Origin: Zarea fungicola
Lineage: Eukaryota; Ascomycota; Sordariomycetes; Hypocreales; Cordycipitaceae
Direction: 5' to 3'
DNA: 64,000 nt
NCBI GenBank assembly: GCA_900169235.1
Contig: FWCC01000006.1
Coordinates: 180,205-244,204, forward strand
Under the pieces are notes generated by a model that was not told the origin of the DNA, searched no databases, and saw only the letters and a list, made by a program, of their open reading frames with translations. Made by a program: the position numbers and the translations under genes. Shown here one piece after another: positions 34,868 to 45,087 of this stretch (the stretch's first letter is position 1; the number at the start of each line of letters is the position of its first letter).

Positions 34868-37800
34868 TCACATACGAAAAGGAGTATTTCCATCAAGGTC
34901 AGTCTCGTAGGCATCAACCCCATAATCAAGCAGCAGCTGGACTCCACGTGTCGATGGAAAAATAGATTCCAAGTAGCAATGCAGTGCGTTCCTGCGAAAA
35001 CTGTCCCGTCTAGAGGACAGATCGACTCGGTGCTTTGTACAGGCTTGAATGATTGCCTCCATAGTCTCAATGTGGCCGTGCTTGCTAGCCAGATGCAGGG
35101 CATTCATCCCAGCTTTATCGCAAACCGCAAGCTGATGCTCAGACGCCAGCAGCCTGACAGTATCTACATCGTTCTCCTCGCAGGCAAGGTGCAGTGGTGT
35201 CTTATTATCGCAGTGTCGGCTTGAGACTGTCGCATTTCTTGCGAGCAGCTTCATGGCAAGTTCTTTTGACCCATTGCTAGCGTACTGTGCGTACTGAATT
35301 TTATGCAGGGCAGATTCTCCTTCAATGTCGTGTACATTAACATTTACTTCAGGATGACTCAGAAGCGCATCGAGTACCAGTAGGCGTTGACGTATAACCT
35401 CCTCACGGGCGGTACTATACTCCTCAGAGTCGGAGGGTTCAACCAAGTCGAGTGTTACTTCGACTTTCCAATCTCTGGAGCTCCAGTAATCAGCATACTC
35501 TGTTCCTTTGATATTTCTCGCGAGCGATAGGTGAATAGGTGTCTCCCCGTAGTCAGATAATGCATTGGGATTGGCACCATGCTGTAAGAAGAAACGAACC
35601 ATCTTCTCATGACCAGCCCATGCAGCGTAGTGTAGAGGTGTGAGTCCCCACCCAGGCTCGTCGATGCGAGGCTCGACTGAATAATTTAGCTTGCCAGTTT
35701 CAAGAAAGCCATAAGTCCAAGGCTGTCGGTAAACAACAGTGTCAACACAGACGCCATTTGCTATCAGAAGCTCTGCAATATCGGTTCGAGCAAATCTGAC
35801 AGTGTAGTGCAGGGGCGTCATATTTTCAGCGTCGCGTGAGTTCATATTTGCCCCGCCGTCAATGAGAGCCTTGATATCATGCAGCTCTGAATCTGCGCTG
35901 ACGATTGCATGATGTAGCGTCCCTTTTCTCTCGCAGTCCATGGCTGAGACGTTGGCACCGCGGGCTATGAGGTATGTCATAACGTCGCTTCTCGCCGCGG
36001 CGGCAGCATATATCAATGGCGTTTTATCAGTATTATCTCTTGTCTCGATATCCGCATTACTTTCAACAAGTAGCTCAACAGTCGCAAGATGCCCGCCCTC
36101 AGTAGCCATGGACAGTGCCGTTTTGGCACTTCTATCCTTTGACTCAATATCCGTGCCCTTCCTTAGCAGTAATTCTGTTGTGTCTCGCCTTCCACGAGAA
36201 GCCGCAAACAACAGCGCATTCATTCCGTTTGAATCCTTCGAGACAAGCCTCGCGCCGTGGTCCAGCAAGATCACAGTAGCGTCCGTATGTCCACTTTCCG
36301 CAGCATACATCAATGGCGTCCTGCGGCTTGTCCTCTCTTCGCATTCCACATTCCCACCACTTCTCAGAAGATACTCTACAACGGCGATATGCCCGAAATG
36401 CGCCGCTATCATAAGCTCCGTCAAGTGAGGTGGCCAAATACCAGCGATCCTGTGATAGATTTTAAACCAGGCTTGGTGACTCTTTGACATCGGATCACAA
36501 ATTGCAAGGATTGTGTAAATCAATGCAACATCGCCATACGAGCGTGATTCGCGCAGATGCATGCCCCAATTCTTCGCCGAATAGTCCAAAAAGGCATAGG
36601 TATCGACGGTAGCGCCAGCTTCCATGACATGTTTTGTTTGAGCTTCTGCTCTCACCACATCACCAACAGCTACGTTAAACAGAGAAAGGTAGCCAATGCA
36701 TGATTTTGCAATGACTTGGTGCACATCATGAATACTAAAGGTACCCTGCCAACTTGAGCTCTGCAGAGTTTCTCGTCGTGAAAAAGTGCTTGCAAGGAGG
36801 AACTCGCGAGCTGTCTGATGAATCAAATATACTCTATCGTGATGAATTGAGATAAAAAGCCGAGAGATGGACTGGATGCGCTGCTGGAAGGATCGTCTGT
36901 CCGCCAGGTCAAGGTCACGCATAGATGATGGTGCTTGGTGAAGAGATAATGCAATATTCAATTCGTCAAGTGTGAGTGGGCGACTCGCAGCGAGAATGAC
37001 ACTCAATGCGTTCCGTAGAAATTCGCTCTCATTAGCTTTGCAGAGAATTTTCTCATACGCTGCATTGACGTTCGGTGGAAGATTAAGGAGCACTGAGTCA
37101 ACGCCATTTGGTGTCTCATGAAGTTGCCCCTCCTCCTCCATATCCTTCAAGTAGTCGAAAATAAGGTATACCCATAAATACGTGCGATGAGGTATTTCCT
37201 GAACCCTGCTCAGTAGATGGTGTTTGGCAGCTATAGGAAGGTTCAACTGCTCGACTTTCTGTTGAATCACATTGGTGATTTCCAGACTAATGGCGTCTGA
37301 CTCTTCCGACCCGGGAATATGGACTGTTGTAAAGGCACTTGCCATGCGCCGGAACATTGATACAATATTCCCATATGGTCGCGATGTGAGAAGATATCTT
37401 AACTTGGTCTGCTGCGGCTGGCCACTGTGAGAAAAATACAGGTTGTGGATCAAATTTTCAAACTCGGCCTTGTCACACTCGTCTAGAGCATCGAGAACAA
37501 CTATTACAGATCCAGCCCGTGCGTCTTGGGTCGCGCCGCGTAGAATTCTCCAGAGTGATTCTGTAGTGTTGATCAAACCTTCACCGTCCTTGGCAAAATA
37601 TGGCAGGGCATGTTGAATTAAGTCGCGGTTCTGGTCAAAGAGCTGGTGAAGTACTGCGCAAAGTGCCTGCCGTACAGTGTTTTGGTCTTGCTCTTTGAAG
37701 AAGAAGTAGCAGACAGTTGCAGAAGCCGGCAGTACGTCCTCAATCAGGTATTTTGCCAGGACAGATTTTCCGCATCCAGGATCGGCAGACACCAGTAAAA

Positions 37801-38498
37801 CTCCAGATTCCCCCTCCAGCCACTCTTGAAAATTCTCATTTTTGAGAAACCATAGGCAGGTATCAGCTGCCCGCTCCTTCACCTGGCTTTTGTACCACTC
37901 ATATGTTGCATCTCTGCTATCATCCGTAAGGCGAAAAAGACGATGACAATTTTGCTCTTGAAGCAGCTCCTTGTCACTTTCGCTTCGTGTTTCTTTGTGC
38001 ATTTTAGCCCGACTACAAGCGACTTGTGAGCGCGACGAGTATAACAGGTATCGCGGAGCTTTCTCCACAGAATAAGACTCACAGCTCGTCAATCCGCAGA
38101 CCATCCATGATTCTGGCATTATATTTTTCAAGGTTGGCAATTGAATTGTTTATCTCCTTCTGTTCCCATGACCACCTGAAGGCTCCTAAGAACCGTCGTT
38201 TTCCTTGGCGAGCCGTGGCGCCTGAGAGCAGATTGTACAACTCTTCTAATACGGACCGGCATTCTGGAAGTTGGTCTTGTAGATAGCGCGACGTAGGAAA
38301 TGAGTCACCTTGCGGCCCTTCAATGAGCTTCTTTGCACTGCTCAGTGTCATTTCTAAACAACGCACTGTGGTTATGAGTCGGTAGGCATCCTTGTCGAAA
38401 TTGGCCACTGTCTTGGCGTACTGTGAGCATGAAGTGGTTACCTTGATTGATAACTCAATAACGGCAATAATACTCGCGGCAATTCCTAGGCCTTCCAT
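34868..38498 (-). CDS. STAND/NLR-like protein: HeLo-like N domain, NACHT, ankyrin repeats
   Basis: Two exons, 38498-38083 and 38012-34868, joined by a 70-nt intron (GTGAGT..TTGTAG) give 1186 aa. Residues 1-135 match the fungal STAND N-terminal (HeLo-like) type, beginning MEGLGIAASIIAVIELS, which in relatives can act in membrane association or cell death. A NACHT NTPase follows, with P-loop SADPGCGKSVLAK near 215 and Walker B VIVVLDALDECD near 300. A winged-helix-like region and about 15 ankyrin repeats (about 620-1180) complete it. Such proteins are fungal NOD-like receptor candidates for non-self recognition; the trigger here is unknown. An alternative start at 38519 would add seven residues. 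The C terminus ends within an ankyrin unit (DLDGNTPF), which may mean a short final repeat. Confidence 0.9.
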
Positions 38499-39022
38499 CT
38501 TGGTAAAATCGTAGGGCAATGGCTACCTCGTCATTTCATGTGAGAAAACAAGGACATTTGCCGTCCTCCTTGATGCGGGGGATGCGGCTGTGTTGGATGC
38601 ATGACGCCAGCCACATGATTAGCTGAGCAAACTTCAGGTGCATTGCATTCCAAGATAGCGAGTTGGCGCTTTAGGTGATATTCATTAACAATGTAAATTA
38701 ATAAGGTTCTTAGTGGCTGATTTTTGAGCGCGAATAATTCGATGCTGCTCGACTCCTTTGTCTCATATACATATTAAGAGAATTTTCCGCGGCTCTAGCT
38801 CATGTCTAGTAATGTAGTTTAATGCGGGGAAGCTGGCTATTCCAGATCCTGTTGGTACGACCACAAGTAGTTGCGATGCACAGCACTGAGAGGGACGTCC
38901 CCCAGTAGGCAAAATGTACCTTCATGATATTCAGAATCTAGCAAAACTAAGGGGAAGAACTCCACCGCATTGCACAGAAAATCAGAAGCAGACAAAAAGC
39001 AAACAACAAACAGGAAAGCCAT
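38499..39022. promoter_or_regulatory. Upstream region of the STAND gene
   Basis: About 520 bp that should contain the STAND-gene promoter and the 3' end of the small minus-strand frame at 39023-39592. It is AT-rich with no recognisable operator. Confidence 0.4.
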
Positions 39023-39592
39023 CTACGGCTGCCGTATTGAACTGACTTCTCGTATCTCGGCGTTGACCGACGGAAGCATGCTGGCTGTCATTTGGGTCGG
39101 TTGCGACATACCGTCGTCAAAGGCGAGGATTGATCTTTGTAGGTTTGCCTGGGGCTCGGTTCGCCAAGAGAGAGCATGCATAGAAAATTTGTACACGTGC
39201 TCGAATACGTGGTCGATGAGCAACGGGCAGCCCCTGAAGCCTTTTTCGTTGCACAGAGGGCAGTTGGTTATACCAAGTGATCGGTAGGCTGACATTGTCA
39301 TAACACGAACCCAATCCTCGTAATCAGAAACTCGAGCTTCATGCTTCTCATCAAGCTGAGCCCTAAATGACCGCAGGGTTTGAAAAACAGGACGAGGTGT
39401 TGGACAACAGCAACATTTCCACTTTGGCGTGTGGTCATTTCGAAAATGTTTGTCCCATTCCTGACTTATGGCCTGGGTGCTGCTTAACTCATCTTTAGCG
39501 GCATCCTTACATGAGGATGCCCCCTGTATAGCCAGCCCTTCACACCAACCACCTAGAGGCCCATTGCGAGGTGTGTGCGCGATACTAAACAT
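39023..39592 (-). CDS. Small zinc-finger-like protein or gene remnant
   Basis: A 189-residue frame. The central part (about 45-145) contains a Cys-rich knot KCCCCPTP, a spacer with HEARVSDYEDWV, then CPLCNEKGF followed by LIDHVFEHVYKFSMHALSW. This order resembles the degenerate C-terminal zinc fingers of large fungal C2H2-type proteins, where a CPLC motif is followed by a His-rich helix. Such proteins normally carry more fingers N-terminal to this part, and I find none upstream in frame. It may therefore be a truncated copy or a gene whose first exons I cannot see. It sits next to the STAND gene, on the same strand. Function unknown. Confidence 0.4.
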   Translation of the reverse strand: MFSIAHTPRNGPLGGWCEGLAIQGASSCKDAAKDELSSTQAISQEWDKHFRNDHTPKWKCCCCPTPRPVFQTLRSFRAQLDEKHEARVSDYEDWVRVMTMSAYRSLGITNCPLCNEKGFRGCPLLIDHVFEHVYKFSMHALSWRTEPQANLQRSILAFDDGMSQPTQMTASMLPSVNAEIREVSSIRQP

Positions 39593-40341
39593 TCCAAGTA
39601 GGTGTTGGGTTAGCCTTTACCAGAATGAAGTCGACCATCGTAGCTCAAGTAGCTGCTCACATATTTCCCATACATGAGAGCATTGGCCAGGACAGGTATG
39701 TAGTGTGGAGCCTTTGGGTGGAAGGGACAGGACACTGGATGGTCGAGACCCGTGTGGAATGTTGGGGAAACATTGAGCCAGACTTTCTCGAGTTTTTGGC
39801 AAGATTTGTCCCACCTGCCTGTGAGTCTCCCACTTGTCTCATGGAAGAGGTAGCATAGTGTGATGGGATGATGGTATGGGACTATCTACCAATATGGTGG
39901 CTGTTTGCAGAAGTTTTAAGGACTTGGACCCTGACCCAACGGATCGCCGTGGCGTGTATTTAGGAGCTAATGTGCGGAAGGAGACCACAGTGGCTTCTGA
40001 CGTATGTCCAATTAACAAAAGGACGCCGACCTGTTTGCAATTGTCTTGTGGATATAACGCTCAGGCTCTTGCCAGTTGACCACCTATGGGTAAATCAGGG
40101 AGGCATTAGTTTTAATGAGCGGCCGTCGCTGAACTGGCGCTGGAACACGGCTCAGGTCGAACATAGCAGAGCTCGCAGCAGATGCCCTGAGTGAACTATC
40201 ATCTGGAACAGGGTCGACTATAAGCGAAGAGGAATTCGTTTGAATGAGAAGAAAAGCTAAATAAAAGGCGACTTGGTTCCGCTCCGTCCAGCTGTAGATG
40301 TGCCAGCAACGAAATTTGTACAACTGAGTACGTCCTTCAAT
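39593..40341. other. Intergenic region upstream of chitosanase
   Basis: Contains an open plus-strand frame at 39625-39858 with no recognisable domain; I do not call it a gene. The last 80 bp before 40342 include an AATAAAAGG segment and a short leader for the chitosanase. Confidence 0.4.
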
Positions 40342-41168
40342 ATGCGCACCGCAACAGTCCTCACCCTCTCCATGCTTGGCTCACTGGCCTCTGGGTATCA
40401 GCTCCCCTCCAGGGTCAAGTCGCACTATGACCAACACATGGTATGCCACGACGAATTCCAAACAATGTCTGCTAAGCACACTGACAGGGATTCCAATAGT
40501 CCGGCTCCTGCTCCAAGAAGCTGTCCAAACCTTTCAGTGGCGGAGCATCGTACTGCAACGATATTCCAAATGCAATCTTCCTGAAGGGCAATAATGAGTT
40601 TGACAACATGGACATTGACTGCGATGGGGCAAACCGATCTGGCGGTGCTTGTGCCAACGACCCCAGTGGTCAAGGCGAAACCGCTTTCAAGGATACCGTC
40701 AAGTCTTTTGGCATTCCCGACCTGGATGCGAACATTCACCCGTACGTCGTCTTTGGTAATGTCGATGGCTCGCCATCATTCGACCCCCGGGCATACGGCG
40801 TAAAGCCTCTGAGTGTAGTGGCAGTGGTTTGCAACAACCAAGTGGTAAGTTTAGGCCGACTTGGCCAAAAAACCACCAAGAGGCCTGATGAACTGACAGT
40901 GGCCATGTTTTAGCACTATGGCATTTGGGGCGACATCAACGGCGGCACCTCCACTGGAGAATCCTCGCTGGCCATGGGGAGACTGTGTTTCCCCAACGAG
41001 CATCTCACTGGCAATAACGGACATGATGGCAAGGACGTCATGTACATTGCTTTTATGGGCTCCGATGCCGTGCCGGGCAAGAATGGCGCCAACTGGAAAG
41101 CCAAGAACGCTGCTGACTTTGAGGCAAGCATTCAGAGCCTCGGTGACAGGCTTATGGGCCGTCTCTAA
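40342..41168 (+). CDS. Secreted GH75 fungal chitosanase
   Basis: Three exons: 40342-40440, 40500-40844 and 40914-41168 (232 aa). Residues 1-18 form a signal peptide (hydrophobic [14 protein letters not shown]). The GH75 core includes [18 protein letters not shown] and the active-site segment [16 protein letters not shown], where the conserved Asp and Glu are both present. The segment [14 protein letters not shown] is also typical. It is expected to hydrolyse chitosan outside the cell. The first intron must use CCAATAG as acceptor; the earlier TGACAG would put a TAG stop in frame. The second intron is GTAAGT..TTTTAG. No carbohydrate-binding module is present. Length is usual for the single-domain family. 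Confidence 0.93.
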
Positions 41169-41510
41169 CTAATGCATGCTGGCATGGTTCATATTAGATA
41201 TTATATCATGAATTTAGCATTAAAGGGGAGGGGGCATCTGCACCCTCGAATCCTCTATTGATATAATAAAAAAACATACTTGAATAAAAAGAGTTCTCAT
41301 ACTGACATAATAAAGCTAGAAAACTGTCATGGAGGCAGGGCGATTTCGTCACGGACAACACTTGCTGTATTGCCATAGCTTGGTTGATCTTTGGGCACCA
41401 GTCTTGCTTTATTGCATTCATAACATGGTAATTCCATTTCCCCTCAGCCAAAGGGCGCGGGGGGGCGCCACATTTGCAACATTTGCTACGGTGCTGTCAA
41501 CTACCTACTA
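41169..41510. other. Short intergenic spacer
   Basis: Chitosanase 3' UTR and promoter of the ankyrin gene. It is AT-rich around 41200-41320. No coding frame is supported. Confidence 0.4.
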
Positions 41511-43397
41511 ATGGCAATGGCTTCTACAGGCTCCTACGCTTCCCCGGAAGCTGTGGCTGCTATTGGATCCCAAAATTTAGCTCAAGTCATTGCTTTCTTT
41601 GACCAGAGCCCAGAAATGCTCAACACTTGGGTCTCTCCAGCATTGCACAGCAAACCACCTGCTTCTCCTAACGAGGAGCATACAGAACCGCTATTATACT
41701 ATGCAGCGATATTTCATCATAGAAACCTCTTCGAAGCAGGGAGAGCAGTTGACTCCCATCACGGCAAAAGTGCAATACGCGACATCCCCGTGGATAGTGT
41801 TGCCATTGTTCGAGCCTTGGTGGACCGCGGCGCGCACCTTTCGCGTTTGCCGCTGGGCATCCCGGGCGGAAACAGGAAAGCCTGGGAGAAGAATTGCCTC
41901 TTCCTAATGATAAGCGCGCAAGACTCTGTTTCCATGGTCCAGCAGCTCGTCCGGGCCGGGGCCGTGCCGGATATCACGGCGCTGGAAACCGCGGCGAGGC
42001 AGCAACAGCCAGAAACGGTTGCATTCATTCTCGATGAGTGGACCAATGATCCCAGCACAACTCCGGAACAAGTTGATGAGTTGTTGAGTACTGTTGTCAG
42101 CATGGGTAACTGGACAATGTTTCGGCTCCTGGACGACTTTGGCCTGGTCCCCCCGGCCAACAAGCTCGCCGAGAACGCTCCTGGGCGCCTGATTGACGTG
42201 CTTCTCGTACAAGCGGCCATATACACTATCGAAACATTTACGCAACTACAAGATCGAGAAAAAATTGTCACGAGTCTGATAGAACGGGGCGCAGACGTTT
42301 GTGCGCGCGAGACAGACACCGATTTTGACTGCCCATTGCTGTATTGGGTGTGTCGATGGGCTTCATCGGAACTTGTTCAGCGCTTTCTTCAAGGCCAGGA
42401 CCTTGACGCCAGGATGGGCATAAATCCTGGTAGTTTCCCTTACCTATTTCGCCCAGATACCATAAGCATTCCAAGCGGCGAATCGGGCTGTTATCTTCAT
42501 TTTGCATCCCTCAGCTGTAATGCGTCGGCCGTACAGTTGCTGGTAAAGAGTTATAGCTCCACCGTGGTGACAGAAAATGGACGGACGCCTATACATTGGC
42601 TATCCTTAAAAGGCCACACGAGCTTATTTAGTCCTAGTCCGAACGGTGCCCGAGATTTTACAGCTGCTGCAAAGCAAATCATTGAGGATCTGGTGGGCTC
42701 CGGAACCAATCTCAATGAGCAAGACGTGCATGGACGAACCGCCTTGCACTACGCGTGCCGATTGAAGATGGAGGAGCTGATACGCGTGCTCGTTGATCTC
42801 GGAGCCGATGCGGACATCAGGGACAATGACACATGCACGCCAGCGCATCATCTGGCCCAAGAGTTTGGCGAATTCAACAGGGACGACTTTCGAGGCTTCG
42901 TCTTCTCCGACAAGGGATGGTACACACACAGCTTCGCCCAAACCATCAAAACCTGCTTCAGCACTGAGCAGATTAATGCGCCCGACGGCCGTGGCATGAC
43001 GCCTCTTATGCACGCCTGCAGGAGCTGTCACCCCGAGCGCATCCAGTGGCTCCTCCACGTCGGCGCCGACCCAAAACTCAGGGACCATACTGGCCAGACG
43101 GCCCTCCACCATGCCATGGTTCGACCGGGCCGCTACCGTGTACGAGAAGGGAGCTTTTCTCGGCCCTCGCTCTGGGATCCCGGCGACAAGCGCATCAAGG
43201 AAATAGCGCAGGTATTAACAGCAGGCGGTGCAGATGCGCAAGCAGAGGATTACCGGGGAATGAGTCCCGAGGGTGTGCTGCGCGACGAAGAGACGCGGAT
43301 AGCGCCGCTCCGAGTCTTGAGGCCAAGCTGTGCAAAGAAGCGGATGACGCCCGAGACGAATGCATGCGGAAGCGGCGAGAACTCGGTATTGGTTTAG
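41511..43397 (+). CDS. Ankyrin-repeat protein
   Basis: A 628-residue frame with ankyrin repeats scattered through the protein. Clear units include VDRGAHLS, LIERGADVCARETD, GRTALHYACRLK..LVDLGADADIRDND, GMTPLMHACRSCHPERIQWLLHVGADPKLRD and TGQTALHHAM. No enzymatic domain, membrane helix or signal peptide is visible. The last 33 residues of this frame are not ankyrin-like. A different frame over the same bases reads smoothly into a charged, helix-like tail (SLEAKLCKEADDARDEC) ending at 43414, so a one-base frame break near 43300 is likely (see findings). Its partner and role are unknown. It lies in the same stretch as the STAND ankyrin protein but on the opposite strand. Confidence 0.78.
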   Translation: MAMASTGSYASPEAVAAIGSQNLAQVIAFFDQSPEMLNTWVSPALHSKPPASPNEEHTEPLLYYAAIFHHRNLFEAGRAVDSHHGKSAIRDIPVDSVAIVRALVDRGAHLSRLPLGIPGGNRKAWEKNCLFLMISAQDSVSMVQQLVRAGAVPDITALETAARQQQPETVAFILDEWTNDPSTTPEQVDELLSTVVSMGNWTMFRLLDDFGLVPPANKLAENAPGRLIDVLLVQAAIYTIETFTQLQDREKIVTSLIERGADVCARETDTDFDCPLLYWVCRWASSELVQRFLQGQDLDARMGINPGSFPYLFRPDTISIPSGESGCYLHFASLSCNASAVQLLVKSYSSTVVTENGRTPIHWLSLKGHTSLFSPSPNGARDFTAAAKQIIEDLVGSGTNLNEQDVHGRTALHYACRLKMEELIRVLVDLGADADIRDNDTCTPAHHLAQEFGEFNRDDFRGFVFSDKGWYTHSFAQTIKTCFSTEQINAPDGRGMTPLMHACRSCHPERIQWLLHVGADPKLRDHTGQTALHHAMVRPGRYRVREGSFSRPSLWDPGDKRIKEIAQVLTAGGADAQAEDYRGMSPEGVLRDEETRIAPLRVLRPSCAKKRMTPETNACGSGENSVLV

Positions 43398-43543
43398 GTA
43401 GGGGGAGAGTGTAGCGCCTTTTTGAACAAATTGTTAAAGATTACATTGCGAAATCAGAAAGACCGTCACTAGAGATCAAAGAGCCGTAGTAACACAGTCA
43501 CACAATAGTATTTTCATTGAGCATGTAATTGGGATAGCCCACT

Positions 43544-44386
43544 CTAGAACATTTCTAAATCCATGTCTGTATCCGTCTCGCTTGGGTATGCCTTCATTAC
43601 ACTGCTAACAATCCCCACCCACCATGATTCGCCAGTCCGGCCGCCGAACAAGGCCTTTCTGTACTCCCACCATTCCGGCCAGAAGCCAGCCATCTCCCAA
43701 TCGAGAATGCCAGTAACGTCGCCGGTGGACGCATCGACCAGAATGTTTTCCCACGAAAGATCCGCATGAGCAAAGTGCACCTGGTAGTGGTCTGACAGCT
43801 GTCCCCGGTACTTGGCCACCCACTCAGGCCGTGGGCATTGCTTCACCGGAGCGACCAAAAAGTCGTGAAACTCGGCCACGGACGCAAAGGGCCCGACAGT
43901 GAACCGGCTGCTCAGCCGGTGATCATACGCCGGGCCTCTTGAGACTGATCCAATCCAGCACTCCTCCTCCTCTTCCTTGCCATGTGTCGATCCTGATGAT
44001 GATGTTATTGTTGATGATGATGGCTTCAGATGGTGCAGTTGCTTCAGATAAGACCGGAGATGCTGGAGAGTCACTGCGCGAGCTTCATCCGTCATGTCGG
44101 GCCATGCGGCGTCGAGCCGACGCCCGGGCAGCCGCTCCATCAGAATCCAGCTCTCGTCCTTGTCTGCGGATGCGTCATCCAGCAAGACTTGCATCACGCT
44201 GGGGATCGGAATCGATGTATGACGCTGGGCATAGCTCATGGCCTCTACTTCCCTACGGAGCATGACCTTTCTACCACGTTTGCGCACAGTAGCAGCCTCT
44301 TCAAAAGCTAGCCTGTGTGGTGACACCTTCTCAACACCGGGTTTTATGCTGCATGAAGCAGCAGCTTCGTCGAGCTTCTCGCTCAT
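43544..44386 (-). CDS. Aminoglycoside-phosphotransferase (APH) family kinase-like protein
   Basis: A single-exon frame of 280 aa. The catalytic loop HADLSWENILVD (about 208-219) and the metal-binding DWEMAGFWPEWWEY (about 228-241) are the hallmark pair of the APH/ChoK superfamily. The N-lobe has ESWILMERLPGRRL as the hinge. A low-complexity linker (SSSTITSSSGSTHGKEEEEE, about 123-142) is encoded in part by a GAT-rich stretch near 43995-44030. Fungal members rarely act on antibiotics; their small-molecule substrates are mostly unknown. Convergent with the ankyrin gene, 146 bp apart. Confidence 0.88.
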   Translation of the reverse strand: MSEKLDEAAASCSIKPGVEKVSPHRLAFEEAATVRKRGRKVMLRREVEAMSYAQRHTSIPIPSVMQVLLDDASADKDESWILMERLPGRRLDAAWPDMTDEARAVTLQHLRSYLKQLHHLKPSSSTITSSSGSTHGKEEEEECWIGSVSRGPAYDHRLSSRFTVGPFASVAEFHDFLVAPVKQCPRPEWVAKYRGQLSDHYQVHFAHADLSWENILVDASTGDVTGILDWEMAGFWPEWWEYRKALFGGRTGESWWVGIVSSVMKAYPSETDTDMDLEMF

Positions 44387-45087
44387 CTGGGATATGCGGG
44401 GGTGTGTGAGGGGAGGAGAGTTTTATACATTCTGATGGCAAAAAGCATGTATCAAGAACGTTGAAATGGTGGTGACAAGTAAACGGAATGCGGGGTTATT
44501 CTTCTTGTCATTCACAGTACGACTTTCTCGCCAGATGCATAAGACACAGGATTCCTAAATCATGGACGGATCTTCCAAGTAAAATAATTCATAATGCATC
44601 AGCTCTATTTACTCCATCGCTAACAACCACCACTACCACTATACAAAAAAGTATATCTGCAACAAGCCCCAAATCCTCCTTTGCTATAAATGAAAAATGC
44701 GTATCCTTGAAAGGGGTCCCTTGTGCCAACGCCGATGCAATGAATCTGCGGGATTCCAAAACCTTCTTTGTAAAAAGTATTAACAGTTTTAATTTGCTGT
44801 TTTTGCGCGTCTGTTTGATCTATCCTCGGCCATGGTCATGATGGGCGGGGCAAGTATGATTTCTGTCGCGACTTTCTAAATAAATTGTTTGTGCAGCGCA
44901 ACCCTTTGGGGTTTTTGACTCTCTGTATTTCCATCGTATAGATGGAAAGAAATGTTTGTGGGGGGTATATTTCCGTCATCCATTATCCGGGGCCATCTCA
45001 CTCAAGAGTATGGCTTATTCCAAGGGCATGGCTTCTTGTTCAAAAGCGTGGCGTCTTATTCCAACAGCTTAGCCAACATGTGCAAGT
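44387..45087. other. Intergenic region between kinase 5' end and cyclin 3' end
   Basis: Holds the kinase promoter and the cyclin 3' UTR. The open frame at 44488-44841 has no recognisable content. Confidence 0.4.

Noticed and set aside
39625..39858. 77-residue plus-strand frame before the chitosanase
   Set aside because: No recognisable family, no signal peptide and no exon that could extend it.
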